Positions 1 to 6,772 are shown, counted from the stretch's first letter. The stretch is DNA of 10,023 nucleotides from Candidatus Aerophobota bacterium (GCA_030615365.1 JAUWZM010000088.1:1-10023), one strand, 5' to 3'. The notes: generated by a model from the letters alone, not told the origin. Program-made: numbers and translations.

Positions 1-90
1 CCAAACAAACATAAGAGCCTTGTGCTCGTAGTTCAGGCAGGGGTAAATTTAGCCGAGGCCATAAACCTCGGCCTAAAAATTTTAAGGTAG
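1..90 (+). CDS. C-terminal end of an unidentified protein (partial)
   Basis: An open frame enters from the left edge of the window and gives 29 residues before a TAG stop at 88-90. The residues read PNKHKSLVLVVQAGVNLAEA and then INLGLKILR. Reasons to call it coding are an uninterrupted frame with ordinary codon use, an alternating hydrophobic strand (SLVLVV) followed by an amphipathic helix, and a stop only 34 bases before the leuS start, as expected within an operon. I do not recognise the family from this tail. The GCCGAGG/CCTCGGC inverted repeat at 52-72 lies inside the frame. Confidence 0.6.
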   Translation, partial: PNKHKSLVLVVQAGVNLAEAINLGLKILR

Positions 91-124
91 AGTCATTTTA
101 CTTTATTTTTAAGGAATTGCATTC

Positions 125-2584
125 ATGAGTTTCGATTATCATCCTCGAGAAATTGAGCGAAATTGGCAGAGCAGGTGGGAGAGAGAGGGGACTTTTGTCT
201 GCGAAAAAAAGGAGGGTCAGAAAAAATATTACCTTCTAGAGATGCTTCCTTATACTTCTGGGGGCATCCATATGGGACATGTCCGAAATTATACCATGGG
301 AGATGTAGTAGCTAGATATAAGCGGATGCAAGGTTACAATGTTCTTCATCCCATTGGATTTGATGCTTTTGGCCTTCCTGGTGAAAATGCCGCTATTGAG
401 AAAAATATTCATCCCCGACAATGGACCTATCGAAATATCGAAACTTTAAGAAAGCAGCTTAAGAACTTAGGGTTTTCTTATGACTGGAAGCGAGAACTCA
501 TTACCTGTGATGAAGAGTATTATCGCTGGAATCAATGGTTTTTTTTGAAATTATATGAAAAAGGCTTAGTTTACAGAAAAAAAGCCTCTGCTAATTGGTG
601 TCCTCATTGCTGGACTGTGCTGGCCAATGAACAGGTAGAAAATGGTTGTTGTTATCGGTGTGAGACACCGATCCTGGAGAAAGAATTAACTCAGTGGTTT
701 TTCAGGATCACTCAATATGCCGACGATCTTCTGGCCGATGTCAAAAATCTGGAGAATTGGCCTCTTACCGTTAAAAAAATGCAGATAAATTGGATAGGGA
801 AAAGTGTGGGGCTCGAGATTAAATTTAGATTGGCCGAAGATTCAACCGAGATTCCAGTTTTTACTACTCGTCCTGATACTATTTTTGGAGCTACCTATCT
901 GGTTCTTTCTCCAGAGCATCCGCTGGTAGAGAAGATCACCAGAAAAAACCCGGAAATAAAGAATGTAGTGGAAAAGATGAGGGTTGAACTACCCACAAGA
1001 GGAGAGATTAAAAAAGAAGGGATTCCCACCAGGTTTGAGGCTGTAAATCCAGCAAATGAGGAGAGAATAGCAATCTGGGTAGCTAATTATGTACTTATCC
1101 AGTATGGAACCGGGGCCATTATGGCTGTTCCAGCTCATGATGAGCGAGACTTTGAATTTGCCAAAGAGTATAAACTCCCCATGAGAGTAATTGTTCGCCC
1201 TTCCGGTTCTAACCTCGATGAGAAAAATATAAAGGAAGCTTACCTAGAAGAAGGGGAAATGGTCAACTCAGGGCAGTTTAACGGGCTCTCGAGTGATGCG
1301 GCAAGAAAGAAAATGAGCGTCTGGATGCAAAAAAAGGGAATAGCTATCCCTAAGGTCAACTATAAATTGCGAGATTGGTGTATTTCTCGCCAGAGATATT
1401 GGGGAACGCCTATCCCCATGATTCATTGCCCGGAATGCGGAGTAGTACCTATTCCTGAGAAAGATCTTCCCGTGCTTCTCCCCCTGGATGTTAAAATCAC
1501 GGGAAGAGGAGGGTCCCCCTTGAATAGGGTTTCCTCCTTTGTCAGGTGCAGGTGCCCTCAGTGCGGCCGGAATGCAAGGCGGGATACGGATACGATGGAT
1601 ACCTTTGTTGACTCTTCCTGGTATTTTTTAAGATACGCCAGTAAAAGACATGATGAGGTTTGTTTCGATTCTGATGAGGTTGATTATTGGATGCCAGTAG
1701 ATCAGTATATTGGAGGGGTTGAACATGCTATCCTTCATCTACTGTATTCTCGTTTCTTTACCAAAGTTTTGCGAGATTTAGGACTTATCCGGGTGGGAGA
1801 GCCATTCAAAAGGTTGTTTACTCAAGGAATGGTAATAAAAGATGGGGCAAAGATGTCTAAATCTAAAGGGAATGTGGTGGACCCGGAAAAGATAATCGAA
1901 AGATATGGAGTTGATAGTCTGCGAGGTTTTATCTTGTTTGCCGCTCCTCCTCAGCTTGATTTGGACTGGAAAGAGGGAAGGCTAGAAGGGATAGAGAGAT
2001 TCTTAAAAAGAGTGTGGAAAATAATTAATGAGTCACCGGGTGCTAGCTTTTCCGGTGACTTTAGAGAAATTTATGGTAGTCCCCAAGAGTTAAACCAAAA
2101 AGAAAAAGCTCTCCAGTACCAGGTACACAAAACCATAAAAAAAGTGAGTGAGGATATTGAGCTGCGGTTTCACTTTAATACCGCTCTTGCCTCCCTGATG
2201 GAACTGGTAAATTTTCTTTATCAATATCCGGATAAGGAGGCCCTAATTTATCAAGAGGCACTTGGTATCCTGGTTCTTCTTCTCTCACCCTTTACTCCCC
2301 ATATCTGTGAGGAGTTATGGCAGCGGATGGGGAATAAAAAAAGTCTCACTTATCACCCCTGGCCTTCTTACAGAGAGGATTTTCTCAAGAAAGAAGAAAT
2401 CACCATTATAATTCAGGTTAATGGGAAGCTGCGAGACAAGATTCTAGTTTCCAGGACTATGGGAAAAGAACAAATTGAGAAAGAGGTCTTGCGACGAGAA
2501 AAAGTAAGAAGGTACATTGAGGGTAAAGCGCTCAAAAAGTTAATTTGGGTTCCTCATAAATTGGTGAATATTGTGGCTAGATAG
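125..2584 (+). CDS. leuS: Leucyl-tRNA synthetase
   Basis: This cytoplasmic class Ia aminoacyl-tRNA synthetase charges tRNA-Leu with leucine. Its 819 residues are typical for bacterial LeuRS. The HIGH signature is HMGH at residues 49-52 and the KMSKS loop is at 576-580. The first zinc site is C159/C162 with C176/C179. A second set of cysteine pairs is C435/C438 and C477/C480, just before the DTMDTFVDSSWYFLRY core motif. The CP1 editing domain looks functional: TTRPDT at 247-252 and the GTGAIMAVPAHDERD segment with VPAHDERD at 335-342. The C-terminal tRNA-binding domain (IQVNGKLRDK) is complete. The ATG is preceded by AAGGA at 111-115 with 9-nt spacing. The gene probably shares a transcript with the upstream partial gene and with comEA 25 bases downstream. 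Nothing looks degraded. Confidence 0.98.
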   Translation: MSFDYHPREIERNWQSRWEREGTFVCEKKEGQKKYYLLEMLPYTSGGIHMGHVRNYTMGDVVARYKRMQGYNVLHPIGFDAFGLPGENAAIEKNIHPRQWTYRNIETLRKQLKNLGFSYDWKRELITCDEEYYRWNQWFFLKLYEKGLVYRKKASANWCPHCWTVLANEQVENGCCYRCETPILEKELTQWFFRITQYADDLLADVKNLENWPLTVKKMQINWIGKSVGLEIKFRLAEDSTEIPVFTTRPDTIFGATYLVLSPEHPLVEKITRKNPEIKNVVEKMRVELPTRGEIKKEGIPTRFEAVNPANEERIAIWVANYVLIQYGTGAIMAVPAHDERDFEFAKEYKLPMRVIVRPSGSNLDEKNIKEAYLEEGEMVNSGQFNGLSSDAARKKMSVWMQKKGIAIPKVNYKLRDWCISRQRYWGTPIPMIHCPECGVVPIPEKDLPVLLPLDVKITGRGGSPLNRVSSFVRCRCPQCGRNARRDTDTMDTFVDSSWYFLRYASKRHDEVCFDSDEVDYWMPVDQYIGGVEHAILHLLYSRFFTKVLRDLGLIRVGEPFKRLFTQGMVIKDGAKMSKSKGNVVDPEKIIERYGVDSLRGFILFAAPPQLDLDWKEGRLEGIERFLKRVWKIINESPGASFSGDFREIYGSPQELNQKEKALQYQVHKTIKKVSEDIELRFHFNTALASLMELVNFLYQYPDKEALIYQEALGILVLLLSPFTPHICEELWQRMGNKKSLTYHPWPSYREDFLKKEEITIIIQVNGKLRDKILVSRTMGKEQIEKEVLRREKVRRYIEGKALKKLIWVPHKLVNIVAR

Positions 2585-2609
2585 GGCACAAAAGGGGAAG
2601 AGCACTTAG

Positions 2610-3119
2610 ATGTGGAATCTTACACGAGAAGAGCAAGCGGTCCTCATTTTCTTATCAGGAGTGTTTTTGGCAGGAATGGGGATAAAACTCCTGGGAGGTA
2701 TTCCTCGGACCCAAGATTTTTCTTTACCCACCTCTAACAGCTTAGTTAAAGTAAAAATAGGCGGAGCAGTGAGAGAGCCGGGCTGGTATAGCTTGTCTGA
2801 AGGGAGCCTGATTATTGAGGCAGTGAAGAAAGCAGGAGGGGCTCTTCCGCAGGCAGATTTAACGGGACTTAATTTAGGTTCTCGCCTAAAGGATGAGGAC
2901 GAAATCTGGATTCCGGGAGAGAAGATCGACATTAACCGAGCCTCTCCTCACCAGCTTACCTATCTTCCCGGCATTGGCCCAATCTTGGCGCAAAGAATTG
3001 TTGAATATCGGCAAAAGCAGGGACCATTTCAGGACTTATCTGAACTAGAGAAAGTTCCTGGAATTGGTAAGCTCAAGCTAGAGAAAATTAAGGGGAAAAT
3101 TTGTCTGGATAAGGATTAG
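2610..3119 (+). CDS. comEA: ComEA-like competence DNA-binding protein (SLBB + helix-hairpin-helix)
   Basis: In the ComEA family this is the membrane-anchored or periplasmic double-stranded DNA receptor of natural transformation, which passes DNA to the ComEC channel. The 169 residues show a short N-terminus, one membrane-spanning segment (about residues 10-31), an SLBB-type domain (about 46-103, beginning VKVKIGGAVREPGWYSLSEG), and a C-terminal tandem helix-hairpin-helix domain. That domain begins DINRASPHQLTYLPGIG, with hairpins at LPGIG 119-123 and VPGIG 149-153. Length and domain order match ComEA of Gram-positive and related bacteria. It starts 25 bases after leuS, with a purine-rich AGGGGAAGAG stretch ahead of the ATG, so co-transcription with leuS is likely. 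Its usual partner comEC is not adjacent but begins 6.8 kb away at 9920. Confidence 0.92.
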   Translation: MWNLTREEQAVLIFLSGVFLAGMGIKLLGGIPRTQDFSLPTSNSLVKVKIGGAVREPGWYSLSEGSLIIEAVKKAGGALPQADLTGLNLGSRLKDEDEIWIPGEKIDINRASPHQLTYLPGIGPILAQRIVEYRQKQGPFQDLSELEKVPGIGKLKLEKIKGKICLDKD

Positions 3120-3372
3120 TCTGGAGAATAGCTTTCAATGTCTTGTTGGTAGCAACCAAGTCGGCAAAGACATAGTCTGGATTCAATCTTTGCAGTTCCT
3201 CTCCGGTGTAATTTCCCCTCGCCACAGCGAGGGCTTTTATGTCTGCTTTTATCTTCTTCCCTCCCCTACCCTTTTCAGGCAATTTACTTTCTCTCATTTT
3301 TTCTTGACTCCATACCCGCTCCACTGTATTTACCCCCTCAAAGGAATTTTCAGACCAAAACAAATTCCTCAT
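3088..3372 (-). pseudogene. C-terminal fragment of a HAD-superfamily hydrolase (phosphoglycolate-phosphatase-like)
   Basis: The minus-strand frame encodes 94 residues. Residues 39-83 look like the end of a HAD phosphatase: KADIKALAVARGNYTGEEL, followed by LNPDYVFADL and a final helix. In intact members this follows the motif IV aspartates and covers the 'aGikalaVatGnyt.eeL....pDyvf.dL' region. The nucleophile motif DxDG, the motif II threonine/serine, the motif III lysine and the motif IV GDxxxD are all missing. Residues 1-38 show no HAD character, and an in-frame stop lies just upstream of the ATG. This is therefore a truncated remnant, not a working enzyme. Its 3' end overlaps the end of comEA by 32 bases in convergent orientation. 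The family call is from residue patterns only. Confidence 0.55.
3216..3238 (+). terminator. Possible rho-independent terminator of leuS-comEA
   Basis: A perfect 7-bp stem CCCTCGC (3216-3222) / GCGAGGG (3227-3233) closes a CACA tetraloop and is followed by CTTTTAT. It lies 97 bases after the comEA stop on the same strand, a plausible place to end that transcript. The caveat is that it overlaps the antisense HAD remnant, where the repeat also encodes part of the conserved LAVARGN segment, so it could be coincidental. Confidence 0.45.
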
Positions 3373-3508
3373 AGTGTAAAGTAATTATGATTTTTAAGGA
3401 GTACATTCAGGGTAGAATAGACAATATCTCTTTTATTTCTCCTGAAAAATCCCTTAAGGCTAAGTTTACTTTCAATTTTTCTGGACATAAATACATAAAT
3501 TCGGGGGA

Positions 3509-3536
3509 TTGACAAAATATGAGGGGAAGACATAAT
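3509..3536 (+). promoter_or_regulatory. Strong sigma70-type promoter of the regulator/sugar operon
   Basis: There is a perfect -35 box TTGACA at 3509-3514 and a -10 box CATAAT at 3531-3536, with a 16-bp spacer. An alternative -10, TAATAT at 3533-3538, gives an 18-bp spacer. Transcription would start near 3543. The first LacI-type palindrome overlaps the -10 box and start site, the classic position for repression. The promoter can serve the regulator remnant and, by read-through, the transport and glycosidase genes, because no stronger promoter is obvious at 4359-4491. Confidence 0.7.
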
Positions 3537-3546
3537 ATCGATATCA
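3532..3546 (-). promoter_or_regulatory. LacI-family operator copy 1 (overlaps -10)
   Basis: The sequence is ATAATATCGATATCA, with a 10-bp perfect palindrome ATATCGATAT at 3535-3544 and a central CG. LacI/GalR-family repressors typically bind palindromes with a central CG. Its reverse complement is identical over 15 nt to copy 2. It covers the -10 box and probable transcription start, so a bound repressor would block RNA polymerase. Confidence 0.7.
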
Positions 3547-3588
3547 AAACCAAAATTCTCTTATAAGAAGCAATTTCCTAAATTTTTA

Positions 3589-3603
3589 TGATATCGATAT
3601 TAT
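3589..3603 (+). promoter_or_regulatory. LacI-family operator copy 2 (in the leader)
   Basis: The sequence is TGATATCGATATTAT, the exact reverse complement of copy 1, with the core palindrome at 3591-3600. The two centres are 56 bp apart. The copy lies downstream of the transcription start and just ahead of the regulator reading frame, so it could act as a roadblock or as the second site of a DNA loop. I did not find the full 10-bp core elsewhere in the window. Confidence 0.68.
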
Positions 3604-3619
3604 AAACCAAGAGGAAAAA

Positions 3620-4358
3620 ATATCTCATATAACTCTTGATGATGTGGTAAAGGTATCGGGATTCTCTAAAAGTACTGTTTCCCGAGTTTTACGAAACGAA
3701 GCAAATGTTAACCCTCACACTAAAAATAAAATAGAAGAGGCAGCTCAAAGACTTGGATGTACACCTAACGCAGTAGCAAGAAGTTTAAGATCCAGAAAAA
3801 CCACTACTATTGGGGTTATAATTGCTGATATTTGTAATCCTTTCTTTCCCAGGGTAGTTAGAGGAATAGAAGATACAGCCAGAAAAAAAGGGTCATAAAA
3901 AAATACTTATGATAAATGGTCCTTCCTATATATCAAGCGCCAGAGAGAGGATGATGGGACACAAAAAAGCTCTTGTGGAGAATAACATCAAGTTCGATGC
4001 TAAATTATTAAAAGAAGGGGCTCTTAAAATGGAGGATGGATATAGAACAATAAAAAAGGCAATCCTATCTAAGTTAAATTTCACCGCTGTTTTTGCCTAC
4101 AGCGATCTTGTAGCCTTTGGAGTAATTAAAGCTTTAAAGGAGCAGGGATACAAAATCCCTGACGAGACAGCTGTGGTTGGCTACGATAATATTGATTTTG
4201 GATTTTCTGCAGAGCTACCCCTTACCACGGTTCGCATCCCTAAATACAGATTAGGATCTGAGGGGATGAAACTTTTACATAGAAGAATTGATGAAAAGGT
4301 GAATAAACCCCAAAAAGTGATATTAGATACAAAGCTTATAATAAGGGAATCAGCATAG
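3620..4358 (+). pseudogene. LacI/GalR-family transcriptional regulator, internally deleted and frameshifted
   Basis: Two collinear pieces of one LacI-family repressor lie in different frames. The N-terminal piece (frame ending TAA 3896-3898) carries the DNA-binding helix-turn-helix, ITLDDVVKVSGFSKSTVSRV, the hinge region with NAVARSLRSRKTTTIG, and the start of the sugar-binding domain (IIADICNPFFPRVVRGIEDT). The C-terminal piece reads from GHKKILMINGP at about 3891 to the TAG at 4358. It contains the usual ARERMMGHKKAL, AYSDLVAFGVIKAL, VVGYDNIDF and TTVRIP segments and the family-typical ending LIIRESA. About 70-85 residues between ARKKG and GHKKI are missing, and the join shifts the frame by +1. 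The start is also doubtful: after GAGGAAAA the frame has ATA at 3620, where ATG would be expected. The first usable codon, GTG 3644, cuts off helix 1 and has no binding site. The product could bind DNA at most and could not sense sugar. Confidence 0.85.
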
Positions 4359-4474
4359 AGAATTAGGTTCTTTGGTAGAAGGTAAAAGCTGGAAATTAAG
4401 GCCAGGAGGGGGGTGAGAAGATAAGCAGGTTAATCCAGTTTATTCAACAAATTATATTAAGGAGAGAAATTAAG

Positions 4475-4495
4475 ATGATTGGAGGGTCGAAATGA
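4475..4495 (+). promoter_or_regulatory. Six-codon leader frame coupled to the binding-protein gene
   Basis: ATG at 4475 follows an AAGGAGAG stretch (about 4459-4466) and encodes MIGGSK. Its TGA overlaps the ATG of the binding-protein gene (ATGA at 4492-4495). The GGAGG for that main start (4481-4485, 6-nt spacing) lies inside the mini-frame. It could be a translated leader that couples initiation, or a chance frame between two ribosome binding sites. Confidence 0.3.
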
Positions 4496-5757
4496 AAATT
4501 TACCCTTTGTGGACAAAACTTTTCGCGATGACAACGACACTTTTAGTCATCAACCTCACGAGTCCAGCGGTTGCAAGTGCTCAGAAGAAGATTGTGACCT
4601 TCAACTCGTTCCACAGCGATGCTGCTTCTCGCAAGGCTATGGAGAAGGTAGTTGAGCTTTTTGAGAAAAAATATCCTAATATTCGGGTGGACATGAGTAC
4701 CACAGCTCATGAAGATTTCAAAACTGCAATAAGGATGTGGCTTACTGCAGCTACTCCGCCTGATGTAGTCACTTGGTTTGCTGGAGAAAGAGCAAGGTTT
4801 TTCGTGAAGAGTAGCCTTACAATGGATATAACCGATATGTGGCAGGGCAAGGAATACGACAATATATTCCCCAAAGCTTTTAGAAGCTTGTGCGTGTTTG
4901 ACGGAAAGGCTTCCTTTATTCCTCAAAGTTGGTATTGGTGGGGCGTATGGTATAGAAAATCAATGTTCGCCAAATATGGACTGATGCCTCCCAAAACCTG
5001 GGATGAGTTTCTGAAGCTTTGTGAAAAGCTTAAAGGTCAGGGGGTAACGCCTATTGCAATTGGAACCAAATATCGATGGACGGCTGCTGGATGGTTTGAT
5101 TATTTCGACTTACGGATTAACGGCCATGATTTTCATATGGGTTTGATGGCTGGCGAGGAAAGCTATACCGATCCCAGGCTATACAAAGTATTTGAGACTT
5201 GGAAAGAATTGGTAGAAAAAGGATACTTTTTGGAAAATGCAGCTGCCTATAGCTGGCAGGAGGCTATTCCTTTCATGGTAGAGGAAAAAGCAGCTATGTA
5301 TCACATGGGGAAATTCATAACCGATGCTGTTCCTAAAGCTATTCAAGATGATTTTGATTTCTTTCAGTTCCCGATAATTGATCCTTCGGTTCCTATGGTA
5401 GAGGAGATCCCTCTGGATGGCTTTATGGCTTCTATCAAGGCACCACATCCGGATGAGGCTAAAATATTCTTGGATTTTCAAGCCTCAAAAGAAGCACAAG
5501 AGTTATTCAATTTGGAGCTGGGTCGAATTGCGGCAAACATACAGATTCCGATTGAGGTATATCCTCCTATTGTTCAAAAGGGGATTGAGATGATTAAGGA
5601 AGCTGATAGTGCAACTCAGTTTTATGATCGCGACACTACTCCGCCGATGGCCGATAAAGGCTTGAGTGCTTTTGTAGAGTTTATGATATATCCGGAAAAC
5701 TACAAGCAGATACTGGCCAGATTGGATGAAGTCAGGAGAGATATCTTCAAAAAATAG
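4492..5757 (+). CDS. ABC transporter sugar-binding protein (extracellular solute-binding family 1)
   Basis: This is the periplasmic receptor that captures a carbohydrate, probably an oligosaccharide, and delivers it to the permease pair encoded downstream. Of its 421 residues, about 1-30 form a Sec signal peptide: a basic start, the hydrophobic run LFAMTTTLLVINL, and an ASA|Q signal peptidase I site. No cysteine follows, so it is not a lipoprotein. The mature protein starts IVTFNSFHSD and continues with the family-typical VVELFEKKYPNIRVDM, TPPDVVTWFAGERA and PKTWDEFLKLCEKLK segments. A late LDGFMASIKAPHPDEAKIFL block matches the conserved 'a.sK..hpeeA..Fl.f' region. Aromatic-rich stretches (WYWWGVWYRK) are usual in sugar-contacting sites. 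GGAGG six bases before the ATG is a strong ribosome binding site. The exact ligand cannot be read from the sequence; the GH42 gene in the operon argues for a galactoside. Confidence 0.9.
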   Translation: MKIYPLWTKLFAMTTTLLVINLTSPAVASAQKKIVTFNSFHSDAASRKAMEKVVELFEKKYPNIRVDMSTTAHEDFKTAIRMWLTAATPPDVVTWFAGERARFFVKSSLTMDITDMWQGKEYDNIFPKAFRSLCVFDGKASFIPQSWYWWGVWYRKSMFAKYGLMPPKTWDEFLKLCEKLKGQGVTPIAIGTKYRWTAAGWFDYFDLRINGHDFHMGLMAGEESYTDPRLYKVFETWKELVEKGYFLENAAAYSWQEAIPFMVEEKAAMYHMGKFITDAVPKAIQDDFDFFQFPIIDPSVPMVEEIPLDGFMASIKAPHPDEAKIFLDFQASKEAQELFNLELGRIAANIQIPIEVYPPIVQKGIEMIKEADSATQFYDRDTTPPMADKGLSAFVEFMIYPENYKQILARLDEVRRDIFKK

Positions 5758-5765
5758 AATCCACA

Positions 5766-5815
5766 GGTGGGGAGGTTCGGACTTGGATCTCCCCACCCAA
5801 AAAGTTGGGTTTTTA
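5766..5815 (+). terminator. Two overlapping hairpins: intrinsic terminator and a competing stem
   Basis: Nine bases after the binding-protein stop, GGTGGGGAG (5766-5774) pairs perfectly with CTCCCCACC (5789-5797). A second hairpin, ACCCAA (5795-5800), AAAG loop, TTGGGT (5805-5810), runs into TTTTT (5811-5815), a good rho-independent terminator. The stems share 5795-5797, so they compete. The element sits between receptor and permease genes, where sugar ABC operons often have partial terminators or mRNA-stabilising stems that keep receptor levels above permease levels. Confidence 0.72.
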
Positions 5816-5889
5816 AAGAGCCAGGACGTTAGAAGAGAATTCTTCATTTTATTGGCGTAATAAGCTGCAAAAAGATTATTAACAAAGCA

Positions 5890-6771
5890 GTGTCTAAAAT
5901 AAGAAATAAACTAACTCCCTGCTGGTTTTTACTCCCTCCCTTTATTCTATACCTAATTTGGATTATTGGGCCTACGTTTTATTCCTTTTATCTTAGTTTC
6001 ACCAATTGGGATGGGATCTCACCTCAGTTGAATTTTATCGGCTTTTTAAATTATACCAAACTCTTCTCTGATCGCGTATTTCATATCTCTCTGATCAACA
6101 ACCTCAAGTGGCTTCTTATCTTTACTACCGCCCCTACAATTTTTGGATTAGCTTTAGCCATTTTTCTAGATAGAGACATCAAGGGGGCACGGATCTTAAA
6201 GACGATGTTCTACTTACCAATGGCTATTTCTTTAGTAGCAATTAATGTGATGTGGTCCTGGATTTACAATCCTGCCTTTGGTTTGTTAAATACAGCACTA
6301 AAAGGTGTAGGATTAGGATTTTTTACCCAGGGTTGGCTCGCCGATCCAAAATTGGTACTTTACTCCATTCTTGTTGCTGCCTGCTGGAGTCACACAGCAT
6401 ATGTCTTAGTGCTATTTATGGCAGGCTTGAGTAATATCCCCCCTGATCTTATTGAAGCAGCAAAAGTGGAGGGTGCCTCCTCCTGGAATATTATACGATA
6501 CATCATTCTTCCTTTGTTAAAACCAGCAACAGTGATTGTCATTATTGTAACCGTAATTGGGGGGTTAAGAGTATTTGACATCGTCTATACTATGACTAAA
6601 GGAGGTCCTGCCAATTCCTCTAATGTGCTTGCTAATTTTATGTTTATGGAATCTTTCAACAACTATCGTATGGGCTATGGTTCTTCTATAGCGGTTATAT
6701 TATTTCTCATTAGTCTAGCCTTTATAGTCATTTATTTGAGACAGTTTATGAAAAAAGAGATACGATACTAA
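5890..6771 (+). CDS. Sugar ABC transporter permease, MalF/UgpA type
   Basis: This inner-membrane subunit forms half of the translocation channel for the sugar delivered by the upstream binding protein. Its 293 residues have about six membrane-spanning segments, starting with PCWFLLPPFILYLIWIIGP after a short basic N-terminus. The cytoplasmic EAA loop that docks with the ATPase is clear: EAAKVEG at 189-195, followed by ASSWNIIRYIILPLLKP. Near the C-terminus, VFDIVYTMTKGGPANSSNVL is the conserved MalF/UgpA segment. The start is GTG at 5890 with no clear Shine-Dalgarno sequence. No ATG occurs upstream in frame back to the hairpins, and the GTG leaves a normal N-terminus. It lies 132 bases after the binding-protein gene, past a terminator-like hairpin, and one base before the second permease. 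Confidence 0.93.
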   Translation: MSKIRNKLTPCWFLLPPFILYLIWIIGPTFYSFYLSFTNWDGISPQLNFIGFLNYTKLFSDRVFHISLINNLKWLLIFTTAPTIFGLALAIFLDRDIKGARILKTMFYLPMAISLVAINVMWSWIYNPAFGLLNTALKGVGLGFFTQGWLADPKLVLYSILVAACWSHTAYVLVLFMAGLSNIPPDLIEAAKVEGASSWNIIRYIILPLLKPATVIVIIVTVIGGLRVFDIVYTMTKGGPANSSNVLANFMFMESFNNYRMGYGSSIAVILFLISLAFIVIYLRQFMKKEIRY

Positions 6772-6772
6772 T

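Larger units (their letters stand above)
3120..3643. other. Gene-poor region between comEA and the sugar operon
   Basis: No intact gene is visible in these 524 bases. They hold the bulk of the antisense HAD remnant (to 3372), a hairpin at 3216-3238, a promoter at 3509-3536 and two operator-like palindromes at 3532-3546 and 3589-3603. A 41-codon ATG frame at 3387-3512 (starting MIFKEYIQGRIDNIS) has no ribosome binding site and no family I recognise. It ends where the promoter begins. I read the region as an insertion scar or decayed intergenic space plus the control region of the downstream operon. Confidence 0.6.

Noticed and set aside
52..73. GCCGAGG/CCTCGGC inverted repeat as a rho-independent terminator ahead of leuS
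   Set aside because: It lies inside the upstream open frame, which continues to TAG 88-90, and is followed by AAAAATTTT, not a clean T run. It more likely reflects coding sequence.
3190..3384. 64-codon plus-strand frame after comEA
   Set aside because: It is rich in F, P, L and H and opposite the HAD remnant, whose translation is far more protein-like; no ribosome binding site.
3387..3512. 41-codon ATG frame beginning MIFKEYIQGRID
   Set aside because: No ribosome binding site, no recognised family, and it ends in the promoter -35 box; listed only as part of the intergenic description.
4543..4926. 127-codon minus-strand frame opposite the binding-protein gene
   Set aside because: It is fully antisense to a well-supported gene, lacks a recognisable domain or ribosome binding site, and its composition looks like a shadow.
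5067..5080. Additional operator-like ATATCGATGG within the binding-protein gene
   Set aside because: It matches only one half plus centre of the palindrome and is explained by coding sequence (KYRW).
5503..5847. 114-codon minus-strand frame across the end of the binding-protein gene and the hairpins
   Set aside because: It is mostly antisense to conserved coding sequence and runs through the terminator hairpins; no family resemblance.
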